Source: Pleurostoma richardsiae | Taxonomy: Eukaryota > Ascomycota > Sordariomycetes > Calosphaeriales > Pleurostomataceae | Length of the DNA stretch: 64,000 nucleotides | Assembly: GCA_030052745.1 (NCBI GenBank) | Contig: JANBVO010000010.1 | Span: 801,042-865,041, forward strand | Direction: 5' to 3' | In this document: positions 21,901 through 33,756 of the stretch, piece by piece | How the letters are laid out: each line of letters opens with the position of its first letter | Position numbering within the stretch: the first letter of the stretch is position 1 | The notes under the pieces: model-generated | Database searches by the model: none | Told to the model about the DNA's origin: nothing | Seen by the model: the letters and a program-made list of their open reading frames with translations, nothing else | Program-made: the position numbers and the translations under genes

Positions 21901-22743
21901 ATGTAACTTGTGGTGCTGATATCCCACGCTTCCAGCGTATCTTCGGAGACCCCGAGTTTGTTGGCGCGAATGGATATGGAAACGGTCTCAGGCATTGACG
22001 TGGGCGCCGCTCCGTTCACAATGCCAATCTTGAATCCAGCCTCGCGCACCTTTCGGAGGTCTCTTCTGATGCGCGATAATGTGACCGGCATTTCGAGACT
22101 GGAGGCAAGGGTGGAGGACTTTGGTTCGAGATCCTCCAAGTCAGACATGTCGATGCCGTCGTACAGCATTTCATTGTCCTCGGCTTCGTCATCGTGGCCT
22201 TCATCGTCCTCAGCCTCTTCGTTGTACTGGACTTCACTGTCCTCAGCTTCCTCGTTATGTGCAGGGCTTTCGGGACTAAAGTTATGGTTAGAGGGATGTT
22301 GTGCAGGGTCCTTCGAGTCAGATATCTCGATGTCTTCGTACATACAGCACTTTAGTGTCCTTAGCTCCCTCGTCATGGACATGGCTCGTCCTAGTGGTAT
22401 TTGCGTCGAGTACCTCAGTCACGGCGTCCCGTACCATGAAGGCCATTTCGAAAACAGTTTTACCGGATGAGAATTGTTGTAGGTCTTCAAGTCTTGATGC
22501 GACACATTCAGGGACATTTTCATCGATGGTGAAAACGAGGAAGTCGTTCTTGGCAGGGTACTCGGTAGGCTTCTGAGCCACAAGACGAATCTCCAAAAGC
22601 TTTGCCAGTGCATGATGGATGTAGCTGAGGATGACTTCCCCGTCCGAGTCACCACGGTTGATGGCGAGGAGATAGGAGAAGCTTTGACTCTTAACCGTCG
22701 CTGAAGCCTGCCGCACATCGTCGAAGAATCGCTTGAAAGACAT
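18978..22743 (-). CDS. PARP-type ADP-ribosyltransferase fused to a UBE2Q-like E2 domain
   Basis: Two exons, 22743-22346 and 22275-18978, joined across a 70-bp intron (GTATGT donor, CTAAC branch, TTTAG acceptor); 1231 aa. The N-terminal 110 residues form a globular unit of unknown type. An acidic stretch follows (about 135-180, repeated NEEAEDxE-like units). The PARP catalytic domain occupies about 770-960, with FAWHGSALQNWHSILRHGL (near 797) carrying the NAD-binding His and AFGNGVYFSP the second conserved residue. Residues about 1050-1180 resemble UBE2Q-type E2 enzymes: FPFSPPFVRVVRP, GGHVTIGGAMCMELLTNSGW, with the presumed catalytic Cys at 1152 and no HPN motif, as in UBE2Q. The third PARP triad position is not obviously Glu, which favours mono-ADP-ribosylation (inference). 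Fungal PARP-UBC fusions are known from phylogenetic surveys, but their function is little studied. Confidence 0.9.
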
Positions 22744-24316
22744 GATCAAGCAAACCGCAAGTCGTGACTAGCAGAGCCCACCAACCTTGCGGATGTGACT
22801 TTGTCGGGATTACTTGGCATAGAAGTGGGAGAGGCGATTGCCAGTAGAAAGGCAGGATAGGGAAAGTAAGATCCCGGGAAAGACCGAGGTGGAGGGAGGC
22901 AGGGTAAGAGGGTCGGCGCCTTGAGGGGCGCACAAGGTGTTGGTGGAAAGTAAGAAGGGCCGGCGGCGGTGGCTAAGCCGAGGAGGAGAATTGGAGTAGT
23001 CGGGGTACGAAATGGAGAGACGAGGTGCGTGAAGAGTGATGGTTCGGCTCTCGCCAGGTTAGGATAAGTTTTAACTGCATTAGGCATCCGTCGAGCGGAT
23101 AAGGTGAGGGAGAAGGGGTCGACGAGGGGCTTGTGGTTGCCGGGGGAAGCACGAGGAAGCCCAAGGAGTGACTCACCTTCCCGTTGCTCGGTCGGAAACG
23201 CGTCAAGACAATCTCACCTTATTGTCACCAGCTGGAGCTCAGAACAAGACAAAAGTGAACGAGTTAAATATGAAGAGGTGAAGACGAGGTATGTAGCCGA
23301 GCACGCACCACAAGTATCCTCCCAAGAGAAAAGTACCTATCTTTAAGAATTTCCTGACCGACGAGCCATACATTCACCGTTTCTAGAGGGGATGGTGAGC
23401 TGTTCCAGTACACCAGATCCACTCCAGCACAGTGAATTGAAGGCTGTCAACATGGAACCTTTCCATGATACCGTGGTCTCCCATGTCCATGACGTGAGAA
23501 GGTACAAGAAGGGAAAGCAGAGGTACACTAGAGGTACAGATGAGGGTCGTCAATTCTCGAATGAGCAGTGACGGAGTGTATTCCGAGGTACTGTCCCTCT
23601 GCCTATACCTACCACAGGCAGGCATGCTTCATCCACTCCATGCTCGGTCACCGAGACGATACAACCAGCCCGTTTTCCATGTCGTGTCCTTCATTGTCAT
23701 CCCGTTGTACAGGTACTTTGCCGTGTCTCTCGAGGGACCTGGCCATGCAAGGCTGCATGCACCTTTATGAGATGAGGATGGATGCGAAGGTTCAAGCATG
23801 CTTTGGAAGACCATGGCAGATTCCCCTTTCGGCTTTATGGTTGTGGCAGAGTTCGGTACGACTCCTTTAGAGGATGGTGTAAAAGCACCATGGCTCTTCT
23901 GCATGTAGTGAGACAACCCGAAGGCAGCTGATTGCCCTCTATCATCAATCCGGCAGTCCGCAAAACATAGCCTCTCAGCCAGCCGTCAGCCTTGCCCAGC
24001 GCTGGACGTTGAAGTTCGCAGGAGCAGGCGCAGGAAACGGGCGCATGTAGTCGGCCATTATTATGGGGCAGATTAAGTGTATCTGTACTTGTACAGAGTA
24101 CATAGGCACCCTTGCGATAATGTGGTTCTGCGGTGTACCTGTACTTAAATTCTGGACGGAGATAGAGGTCTTTGGGCATGACTAAGGATCGGAGTACCTA
24201 ACGGACCCTATATCATTCCCCTTTGGAGTCCAGATAGAGCAACGAGTGATCACTTGAGCTCTATCTTAGTATAAGTCACCAATCATAAACCGAGAAGCCT
24301 GATCAGGGAAGCCGTC
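22744..24316. other. Divergent intergenic region
   Basis: About 1.57 kb between the starts of the PARP-E2 gene (leftward) and the dienelactone hydrolase-like gene (rightward). It must contain both promoters. No recognisable gene, RNA or strong motif was found. Confidence 0.4.
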
Positions 24317-25617
24317 ATGTTGATCAAAGAGAGCCACGCCGATGTGAAAACCTCCGCCAATGGAGTGGAAAGCACTATGAGTGAAGACTGCCCTGCCATC
24401 CATAAACAAGGACTTGGTCGCTAACCGCCCCCTCAGGGATATTCCTCTTTCATCCTACCATCCCTGGATACCCGAACGCGTAGGTTTCGAGATGGAGACC
24501 AGCTTCTTTGGGGGACCTCCGGCCTGTGGAGATGATACCATGCTAAGAGAACATGCGCTTCTTGCAGCCGCTTCCCGGGAGTGGTGCTCTTCAGTGAGAT
24601 CTACCAAGGCACGTATCCCTGAGCCTTTTCACACCCCTCAGATAGCTGATTGAAGTGAAGTAACTGGTCCTGTCGCCCGGTTCGCACGCCAGATCGCCGG
24701 CCAAGGCTACATCGTCGCCGCACCAAGCAGCTACCACGATTTCACCGGGCCGGAGCCGCTGGCCTACGACGTGCCTGGGACAGACCAAGGAAACGAATGG
24801 AAGGTCAAGAAGGTGCGTCGTCTACTCATGGAATAGCTCACGGTTTTTGTGGCTATCCTCCTCCCTCCATAACCTGGCTGTTCTCCTTCTTTCTCTCTGG
24901 CGGGTGCCTGACTGACATGACTGACCTGGACTTCTACGATGTAGACCCTCGAGTCCTACGATGAAGACTCCACTAAGACAGTCGACTACCTCCTCAGTCT
25001 GCCGACCTGCACCGGCCTCATCGGCTCGACGGGCATGTGTCTCGGCGGCCACCTCGCCCTTCGCGCCAGCGTAAGCCAGCCCCTTACCGTCCGCCCCTGA
25101 GCCCCAGTACCTACCCACACCCCCGTGGCTCCTTTCCTCTCCGTCATCGCCCATCCAGAATGCCCATCAACGACCTACTCACACCCACCAGCTCGACTCC
25201 CGCATATCCGCCACGGTCTGCTTCTTCCCCACCGACATCCACTCCCGCACTTTGGGCCCCCACACCGCCGCGAACGCCTCCCCCTCCCCGCCGTCCGCGG
25301 ACTCCCCGCACACACTCGACCGCCTGGCCTCCGTCCGCGGCGAGGCCGCCCTCATCTTCGGCATCAAGGACACCCACGTGCCCGACGCGGGCCGCGACCT
25401 CATCCGCGCCAAGCTGCGCGAGGCCGGCGTCGTCTTCAGCTGGCACGAGTTCGCGTGGGCGCAGCACGCCTTCATCCGCGACGAGCTGAGCAAGGGCCGC
25501 TACGACCCGGCCGTCACCAAGGCCTGCTTCGAGGTCCTGCTCGAGCTGTTCGGGAGGGTGCTCAAGGTCGACCTGGGCGCTAGGGAGGCCCTGCCCGAGG
25601 TTGAACACGTCTGCTAG
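24317..25617 (+). CDS. Dienelactone hydrolase-like alpha/beta hydrolase
   Basis: Six exons: 24317-24380, 24437-24479, 24568-24608, 24661-24812, 24945-25070 and 25192-25617; product 283 aa. The fold reads MRIFLFHPTIPGYPNA, RFPGVVLFSEIYQVTGPVAR, then GSTGMCLGGHLA with nucleophile Cys132. The acid is probably Asp202 (GIKDTHVP) and the base His234 (WAQHAF). A Cys-Asp-His triad is typical of dienelactone hydrolases; the physiological substrate of such fungal paralogues is generally unknown. Intron 3 (24609-24660) appears to use a GC-AG pair: the exon ends CAAG and the intron begins GCACGT. It is the only choice that gives the family sequence EIYQVTGPVARFARQ. Several internal exons are very small. 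The gene is convergent with the MscS channel gene. Confidence 0.88.
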
Positions 25618-26055
25618 GTGCGGGGCGATAAGGGCATTGTGTGGTGCATACATACCATAAGGTAGTTTGATGCAAAACCTGAGAGGCAGATATTCTAAAG
25701 TACTCGAGGGCGTACGTAGTCTTGTGGTACAGTCATCAGGGCTTGGATCTGTCACAGGACATGAAAGGCGGACAATTAGATGATCGAGAACTATTGAGAC
25801 ATTGAGTCTATATTACCAGTGACATCTGGCTTCTCTATGCTGCAAACGTCTAGCATGCAAATCGTTGTTGCGAGACGGTCTATGTACCCTCCTTGATGGC
25901 ATCAGGAACAGCGATAAGCAAGGTTGGCTACCGCGCCGACCTTCCCCTATCTCGCGCCAGTGAACACCCCACACCGAGAATCGCTGACATTATCTAATAT
26001 GTACAATACACAACTATTTACTACTCATCCTTCGTCTTCCGCATTGCCTCGGCCA
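25618..26055. other. Convergent intergenic region
   Basis: About 440 bp of 3' flanks of the hydrolase and MscS channel genes, AT-richer than its surroundings. Nothing else seen. Confidence 0.5.
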
Positions 26056-29000
26056 TTATACTCCAGGGTAGGGGCGCTGGCCGCCGTAGGGTTGCTGAGG
26101 CTGCCGGGAACTAGAGGCACTCGTTCCGCCAGAGCGACCGCTAGCACCGCTAACACCGCTGGCAGCGCCGGTCGTTACGCTTGTCTGCAGTGGGACACCC
26201 TGAGACGGAACTGGGTTCAGAGCGTTGTTGGTCGTGCCAGTGGGGGCATAAGTCGCAGCTGGTGTCGAAAACTGTGAACCAGACGGACCGGCCACAGGGG
26301 TAACGTAGGGCATCCCGGTGAAGTTGCTCGGTGGCGCACCTGTCTGGGACTCGACGTCAAACGATCGGTTGCTGCCGGCGGAGTGATACTGCGTAACAGT
26401 CACGTTGGGAGGGTCGTCTTCACCCAGGGGCATCGCCGGCGGTATGGCTTCTCCAGGCTTCCGTCGGCCGCGAGTGCTCATCCGGTTGAGGTCGCTCCGG
26501 AGCGTCTCAATCTCATTTGATCTTTGGCGCTCGAGCGAGGCATCCCGGGAGTGCAGTGTCTGATCGTCTCTGTTATAGCCCCATTCATTCACTGCAATGG
26601 CGACAGGGTCTCTGGTGCTGAGATTGGCGATAGCCTGCTCCTCCGCCTTAGTGCTTGTGCTACTCTTGGCAGAATCAGTGTCCTTTGTCTTCGGAGGGAC
26701 CATGCGTGCGGCCAGCTTGTCCTTCTCTGCCTTCGCACGTGCGGCAGCAGCAATATCGTCGGTAACGGTCACGCTGTAAGATGGGTTGGCAGGGTCGCCT
26801 AGTGGCGTTCCTCCACCTCCAGGGCCATTGACAGGAATCTTCTTGAGGGCCAATGCCAGTGCGCACATGAACTTCGAACGCCGCGCAGCCCGTACAGCTT
26901 CGTTGTGCCAGTTAGACTTGTGCTTGACGATGATCTTCAGATTCAACTTGTCGAGGTCGCCGATGCTGTCACAATTGACGATGACGTCCGACTGGAAATC
27001 GCGCGAGTTGTCCGGATGACGCACGAATTTCTCCATTTCGGATCGCAGAAGCTCGATGTCCTCGAATGTCGTGTCGAAAGAAATATTGACATCAACAATC
27101 TCCTTCATAGCCTTGCTGCGAGTGACATTCTCGACCCAGAGGGTGTTCAACACAATATTCGGGATCTGCCATCAACTTAGCAACAAATCCTACAGCTCCA
27201 GCGAACATGAGGGCAACGTACCTGGACGACCTGCATCTTGTCGATACGAGTGAAGACGGTGAAGAGAAGAGAGATCTTCTCCACAATGAGCTGTTCCTTC
27301 TCGGGACCAGTAATGTCGACACGGTCGCCGACGTCATACGGATGCTTGACAAACAAGAAAATGCAAGAGCCGAGGAACTCCTGACAAGTGACTGCAAAAA
27401 TGAACGACAGTGAAAGGAGGGTTGTTCCAGCGGTCGTCAGGGTCGTGATGAAGCTGCTCTGGAAGAATGCGACTGCGGATGAGGTTAGTATAAGCGAGAG
27501 GCGGAGTTGCTCGAGGCCACTTACGGAAAATGAAAATAACAATCAGGGCGACAACGAAGAGAAGAATCTGGTCGAAAACACGAAGGGCTTGTCCAATGTC
27601 CTTCATGCTGTTCGTAATGGCCTTCCTCTCCTTGCCCATGGCGACAACCTTGCGGACCATCTCATCGAGGCTAATGTCACCATTCTGGTCCGAGTCGATG
27701 GCTTCAAAGGCCTCTTCGGCCTCTTCCCTGCGACCGGGACCAAGGACTTCGACGATGTCCTCGAAAAGAAGGCTGTCTCTACCCTCTACAGCGAACGACA
27801 TCCAGATACGCCGAGCCAGGGCCTCCGAGGTGCGCACCTTCTCTAATGCTTCAATGACAATGGAATGCGCCGAGTTCGGGTTAAAGACTTGCTTGCCCGT
27901 CACTTCGGAGGCGATGTTTCCGACAACCGAGGTGATCTTGTCACCTACACGGGCCACCCCTCCCACAAATCTCATGGGCGTAGCTCCGCCTCCACGTTTG
28001 TTTTGTTTCTTGACGCCCAGCATCATTTCGATACTATCATTGATGATGTAATCTTCCTCCATGAACTCCGGGCAGTACATAGGAAAGAGGGTCCTGGAAG
28101 CATCGTAGAGCAAGCCGAGCAAGAAGATTTCCCGCTTTGAATCGTGGATCCGGTTTGCGAATGACCGCTGATGGTAGGTGATGCTGATGAGCTGGACAAT
28201 GGCCTTCTCACCAAGAAAGACGGCGGACGATACAAAGAGGGATCCGAGGATATTGGTGACGACGTAGATCCACTCGAACGAAGTGTTCTTGAAGAAGTTC
28301 TTAAACACAAGCCATGATATCAGCGCCCAGAAGAAGAGAGATACGGGCACATCCAAGTTCTTCAAGACTCTGGCGTATTTCCTCGTACCCGAGCTCACAA
28401 TGCCGCAGAAGAACATGAAAGCTTGAGGCAGAAACTGGGCGAAGAGCTTAGCCGCCCAGAGGCTGAGCCACGAAATCTCAATCCAGAGGAACAGCATGAA
28501 TAGACTCCCGCCCCTGACAGGATCGCCATTCGCGTCTCTGACGACGGTGCCATTCTTCGTCAGCGTGCCCCCAACAAAGATGTCGTGTTCATCATTGACG
28601 CCGTGGTCCGTGATCGGGAGAATGACGAGGGGAACAGCAAGAAGGATGGCCACGGGAACGACATAGATGAGGTATCGGGTAACGACAGAGAAGCCAATGA
28701 TCTTGTTGTAGAGCCGGCCCATAGCATTTAGGGAGAACTCCTCGGAGCCAAACGTGCCTCGGCGGCCTTTTGAAGCAAGGTCGTCCTTGATGAGCTTCCT
28801 ACGGCCCGCAGGCCCTCGGTGGCTCTTGTGGCTTCGGTGGTGGAAGAGGCCATTCTTCTCGTCGGCCGACTGGTCGGCTGACTGCTCCTCCGATCTATTG
28901 CTGACTGACTGAAAGGGCTTTCGCGCTCCAGTAGAGGAGGCTGACGTGCCGATCTTCGTGAGTGGGATGTCGCCTTCAACCATAGTGTCCGACCGGTCGG

Positions 29001-29064
29001 ATCTGTCGTTGGAAAGTGGCATGAAACCCCGCTTCGAGGGAGATCGCGGAGACCGATGAGACAT
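26056..29064 (-). CDS. EF-hand mechanosensitive channel of the MscS family (Msy1/Msy2 type)
   Basis: Three exons: 29064-27525, 27472-27222 and 27165-26056, with introns of 52 and 56 bp; 966 aa. Fungal Msy proteins are MscS-like channels described in the ER and cell cortex of fission yeast, where they adjust calcium during hypo-osmotic shock. The N-terminal 120 residues are Ser/Arg/Lys-rich and cytosolic. Four or more membrane helices follow (for example YLIYVVPVAILLAVPLVILP and SLFFWALISWLVF). An EF-hand near residue 457 reads IDSDQNGDISLDE, with all calcium ligands present. The MscS pore helix and beta domain cover about 510-600 (TTLLSLSFIFAVTCQEFLG, VKHPYDVGDRVDI). The C-terminal 200 residues are disordered and Gly/Ser/Gln-rich. 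Splice sites fall within the conserved pore region and restore the family sequence exactly. Confidence 0.93.
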
Positions 29065-32000
29065 TGATATTGGCGTCGGCTCGCTTACGAAGTGTCTCCC
29101 TTTTCCGTCAACACGAGGGCACCGGTAAGAAGGCGGTACTGCTTGACGATCGAAGCGATGCGCTCGGCGACCTTCTATGTGTATCTGATCGAGTAAGGGG
29201 AAAGGAAGAGAGCGGATATCAAACCCGCTCCAAGTCTATGCGGGTAAAGTCTAGCTTCTTGATGTTCTGCGGAAAGAACAGTGGCGAAAGAAACAAAACC
29301 TGACTGGGTATTGTCTTCGCCGAAAGGTAGGCGGTGGAAAATACAGAGAGGATGGGTATCGCAAAGAGGTCTCAGCTGCTGGATGTGACGCGGGTTGCAC
29401 AAAGCTGATGCGGTGGCAGCGAACGACGGACACGAGGGTGAGGTGAGTGTAAAGGTGTAAACGATAGGAAGGAGGCCGTTCCTCGTGTATTCTCTTCTTC
29501 GTCGATGCCTCGCCGCCTATGCAAAACCCAAGGAAATAAAAGTAGGAGAGGATGAAAATGGACAGTGACAGACGGTGGGTAAAGAAGGTGGTGTTGCAAG
29601 GAGGGGAGCCAAAGGAGTGGGAGCTTAGGCGGAGGTGGGATGGAGTTAAAAAAGAGGCCCTTGGATTCTGCTGAACATTCTGCGATGACGGTGCGCGGGT
29701 ACCTGGGTACGCGCCTACAGTGTGGGAGGTACGCGGAGGAGGGTCCCAATTGCACGGCCGAGTCGCAGGGGTGCAGCCAAAAATAATGTACATCGGTACT
29801 CCTCCGTACCAACAGCACCAACTGTACGTAAAAAAAGCCCCGATCGTCCATGTCGTCTGGTGGGCCGGTGGAGGCTCCGCGCGCTGCGCAGGTTAAAGGG
29901 GGATCCATTCACATTTCAGGGCCCGAGGCCGTTTCTCCACCGACGCGGCTTTCTGTCCGTTTCTGTGGTCAATCGAGGAAGATTGCAGTACTGGAGGCGC
30001 AAGCCAGGTTTTTCCCTCTCCAGTGCTATGGCAGACGGGGTACAGATCCCTTTTTTTCTGTGCCTCTTCGTGGCGTCCATTCATCAGATCCAGGGGAAGG
30101 GGAAAAGGCACTTTAAAACGGGGCTAGCAAATGGTGTCCTCGTTTCAGAGTCGCACCCCTCGCTCAATTGGCCGTGATGATTGGCCTTGCCGCTCCCTTG
30201 TCTCTCCTTGTGCCTCCTCGTTTCCTGCGCCAGCCCTCCGGTGGCGTCCAAGGTGGAGGACACGGTACGTGTTCCTGAAGAATATCACCAAAGGGTACTT
30301 GAGTATTCCCCATCCCAGCCTATAGCACGGAGGTACACGTGTAAATCGTCACCACGCCACAGCCAGGCACAAAACACTCTACCTGCCGCCAAAAAGCAGC
30401 CGGTGCAGTTGCACGGCGTTTCCCACCGCCCATCATCTCTGCTGATCCATTCCACCACATCAGCATCGAAGGTCACACAGTACAATGCCAGCCAAGCCAG
30501 CCCCTCGTATCGGATCTGCGGCTGGCCGGCCTGGCAGCTAGCGCGATAGGAGCCTTGCTATGCCGCGCTAGACACGACGCTGACGACGTTGATCACTTGT
30601 GTCGCGAGACGGCGATCTCAGCCAACCGCAGCTGTCAACTGTCAACCACGGGGAGCGGCTGAAGGGGTCATGAACTTGAGCAGACGGCCAGTGTCTCTAG
30701 TCCCATGTCTGATCGAAGATCCTTATGGCGCTACACAACGCATCATCGGCCGTGTGCAGCGAGCGGCTGTCACACAAACCATCGTAGGGAGGGTTGGGAT
30801 GCAAATCTCACGGTCTCGCACGTGAGATCGAACATCCCTCACCAGCCGCGTCAGATATCTTCTCCTCGGTCACCTTGCACACCTTGCACACGGAGATATC
30901 CTGCGCACTGGACGTAGATGCGGACTCGATAGCCTACAGACGCAGACTGGACTCTGCAAGTGGGCGGCCGACGACGTAGGCTGTGGATCCGCCGGAAAAC
31001 CCTGGAAGACTCAAAAGGCCTGACGACATACTATTGATGACTTTGCAGACGTCATCAGAGCCCACGAAGACGGCTAAGAGGGGACATCGCTGCTAACGAT
31101 AATGCGTGACATGGCCTTTTTACGAGAAATAACATGCTCAAGCATAGGAAGCCCATTGCCTTGCCATGGTAAAGCTTATAATACTTTGCCACGTCAACCC
31201 AATCCCGGGAGCAAGTCACTGAGATCGATGCAACCTCCCTCCACGGGCAATCTCAAGACTCCGAAAATGGAGGAGGTTCGCAGATCATCGGCTGCGTATC
31301 TCCCACTTGCTCCATAATTATCGATCTGCTCTCAAATAATGTGATGACGCGATGCGAATGCTGGCACTTCCTGGATACCCGACTGTCTGGCCCTCTCCAG
31401 CTCTGCCAACCTGCTCGAACCTGGAACAGTCTTCGCGGTTCGACAGCCGATGGGACCGTGACTCTTTCGCGGCCACTCCTTCGCAGGAATAGATGTCTGA
31501 GGAAAGAGACCCCTGCCGGCGCTCTCGGCAAGGAATGAGGATCTGCCATTCTGCATCAACGGCGCATGGGGGCCTTCCACGCCGTCTCCTTGCCGGCGCG
31601 GGGCCGTCGCGTCGCTTGTGAATCCTGACCGAGCTTCTACCTCCGCATAGCGCGGCCGAGGTCCGGCGGGCGTGGATGCATGAACGAGATACCTGCTAGC
31701 AAGAGACGTGCTTATAACTGACTCGCCCCGGCTTTCCGGCAGGACAACTGTCGGTAGCGCCACAGCACAGTTGAAATCTGCTTCTGGATTGTCTTGACAA
31801 CTTGTCACGGTCTTGCTTGCGCGGCCCTCGCGGCAATGCAAAAGACGGGCGGAGACCCCGGCAAGCACGACGGTGCGACTTTTCGGCAGTGGGATATGCC
31901 GTGCCAACCACCGGCTGATCATCAAAGTAGATCATGTCCTCGAAGAGCAACTCTGCCTCAAGCTATCCCTGCGAGTATGCTGCCAACCACCTCGGCGTTC

Positions 32001-33756
32001 TTGCCAACTAGAGAGGGAGACCGTGCTGCCTGTCTGGAACTCGCGGTCTCCTATTGCACGTAAAGTCTCCAACTGAGAGATCAGCGTCCACGAGATCAGG
32101 TTGGCGGTAGAGCCAACGCAAGACCCGCCCTCCATCACTCTGCACCGCGTCTTGGACCATTCCGTTTCTTGATAAAGAAGCCGGTTGGTCATGATCTCCA
32201 TCTCAGTAAGTTTTCCGGACGGTAGGCGTCGATGCCACTTGCAGCTTCTGTACCCTTCTCACGACCAGACTATGAGTAACACTTGCCCGCTGTTATGCAA
32301 ATTCAGTAACGTATGAAGGTGCTTCTTAGGCTGTAACTGCTCCTGAGAGTTTCTCGTGCCAGAGGTCGGTGATATTAGTACCCCTACCTGCCTTCTAAAG
32401 GCAATGTAGATGATCCTATCCACGTAGAATCTCTGCCCTGCGAGCGTGGTGTGTATGTGTGTCCAATTATTTAGCCCAAAGTGTGCTATCTTGGGACGGA
32501 CATGCCAATGCGGGTCTACAGCTGCCATCTATAACACATTATAGAAAGAAGTACGTAGAAAGCATGTAACAATACGGCTAGAGCAACCTTGAATATGCCC
32601 TCGCCCAACTGCGTCTATAGGCACCATCCAACAAGCGTCTTAGCTGTCCTTCAACGTTCGTAGAGTTCCATGCCTTTGTTCTGTCTGGCAACACTCAGTT
32701 CGACATCACTCTCAGCCGGCTACGCATATTGGAGAAGCACTCTCTACCAAGGCAGAAAAAGTCGTTCTTAGGGCGGGTCTAGAAACGCTCTGTTGATAGA
32801 ATGTCCGGTACATGGGACATACCTGTTGGTAACGAGAGACCTAACATATTGCTTCCTGAACATCATTCCCTCTGCGCAGTGCCAGATCGTAAGAGGGAGG
32901 GGGATGGGGGGTGGGAGGCCCTCATCTCTCGGCCCTGTTCCGGTTCCCGGCACACCAGATAGAACTGTCATGCGGTGGAACGTAGCAATGCAGTGCAGGA
33001 ACTGTAAAGGCTGGAAGAGGACGACGGGGGAAGGTGGTGCCAGTTGAGAAGCCAACGGTGCTCGCACCGCGTAGCTCCCCCCGGGAACCGAAGGCGGGAG
33101 TCATGGCGCCCAGATCGAAGGGGGAGATCAGCTGTCTGCACATGTAACTTCCAGCTCGAACAGGAGACCGTAGCGAGATGATGCCGGCAACTAGATATGT
33201 CCCCAGCGGAGATACGAGCAGCCCTGTAGTCCTCTGCTGGAAAACGCCAGCTGGGATTACTGACCCAGCTGAAAACTGCGAGGAAGAGGGAGAGCACCAA
33301 GAGTAATGATTCACTGCGGGCCCAGTAGGGTGCTGCTGGAACCCTAGTTCCCGGACATCTGGAGTCTCCGCTGTTAAGAATAAAAACACATGCAGAAGAG
33401 TTAGTGAAGAGAGTGACCGGGTTCCACGAACATAGCGCACAGGGAAGGCGCATAGGGTCAGGGTATATAAACGGTACTGAAGCGAGTGCTATTCCAATCC
33501 CTATCAACCATTACGAGGTATCATCCAGACTAGACGCGAGAGCTCTCTGCCGAGGAACACTACTCGCTCGCAGTCTCACCCATATCAGACACTCTCTCAA
33601 TATATCCACCCATCAAAAGAACAAGGAAGAGAAACAAAGGCTCCCAACCCCGGCGTATCACTTCTCTGGCCATCTCAAGACATCCAGACAAACAAAGCCT
33701 AGCGATCAAGGAATCCTCCCCCCCCCAAACCGCCGGGAAGAGAGACAGCCCCCAGC
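29065..33756. other. 4.7-kb gene-poor region
   Basis: The right part of the divergent flank of the MscS gene, reaching to the 3' end of the sugar transporter gene. Open frames are short or lack family resemblance. The longest, 31332-31925 on the minus strand (197 codons), is not recognised and has no convincing splice partners. TA-rich and GTAC-containing motifs occur near 29795. No transposon protein was found. A TATA box facing right lies at 33464. Confidence 0.4.
33464..33471 (+). promoter_or_regulatory. TATA box pointing into the antisense strand of the sugar transporter
   Basis: TATATAAA on the plus strand. It is followed from about 33585 by an A/C-rich stretch resembling a fungal 5' leader, then by DNA antisense to the transporter's last exon. 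No sense gene lies downstream on this strand. Promoter activity is inferred. Confidence 0.3.

Noticed and set aside
31332-31925. 197-codon minus-strand open frame in the gene-poor block
   Set aside because: No recognisable domain, no splice partner, unremarkable codon use. Kept only as an unexplained open frame.
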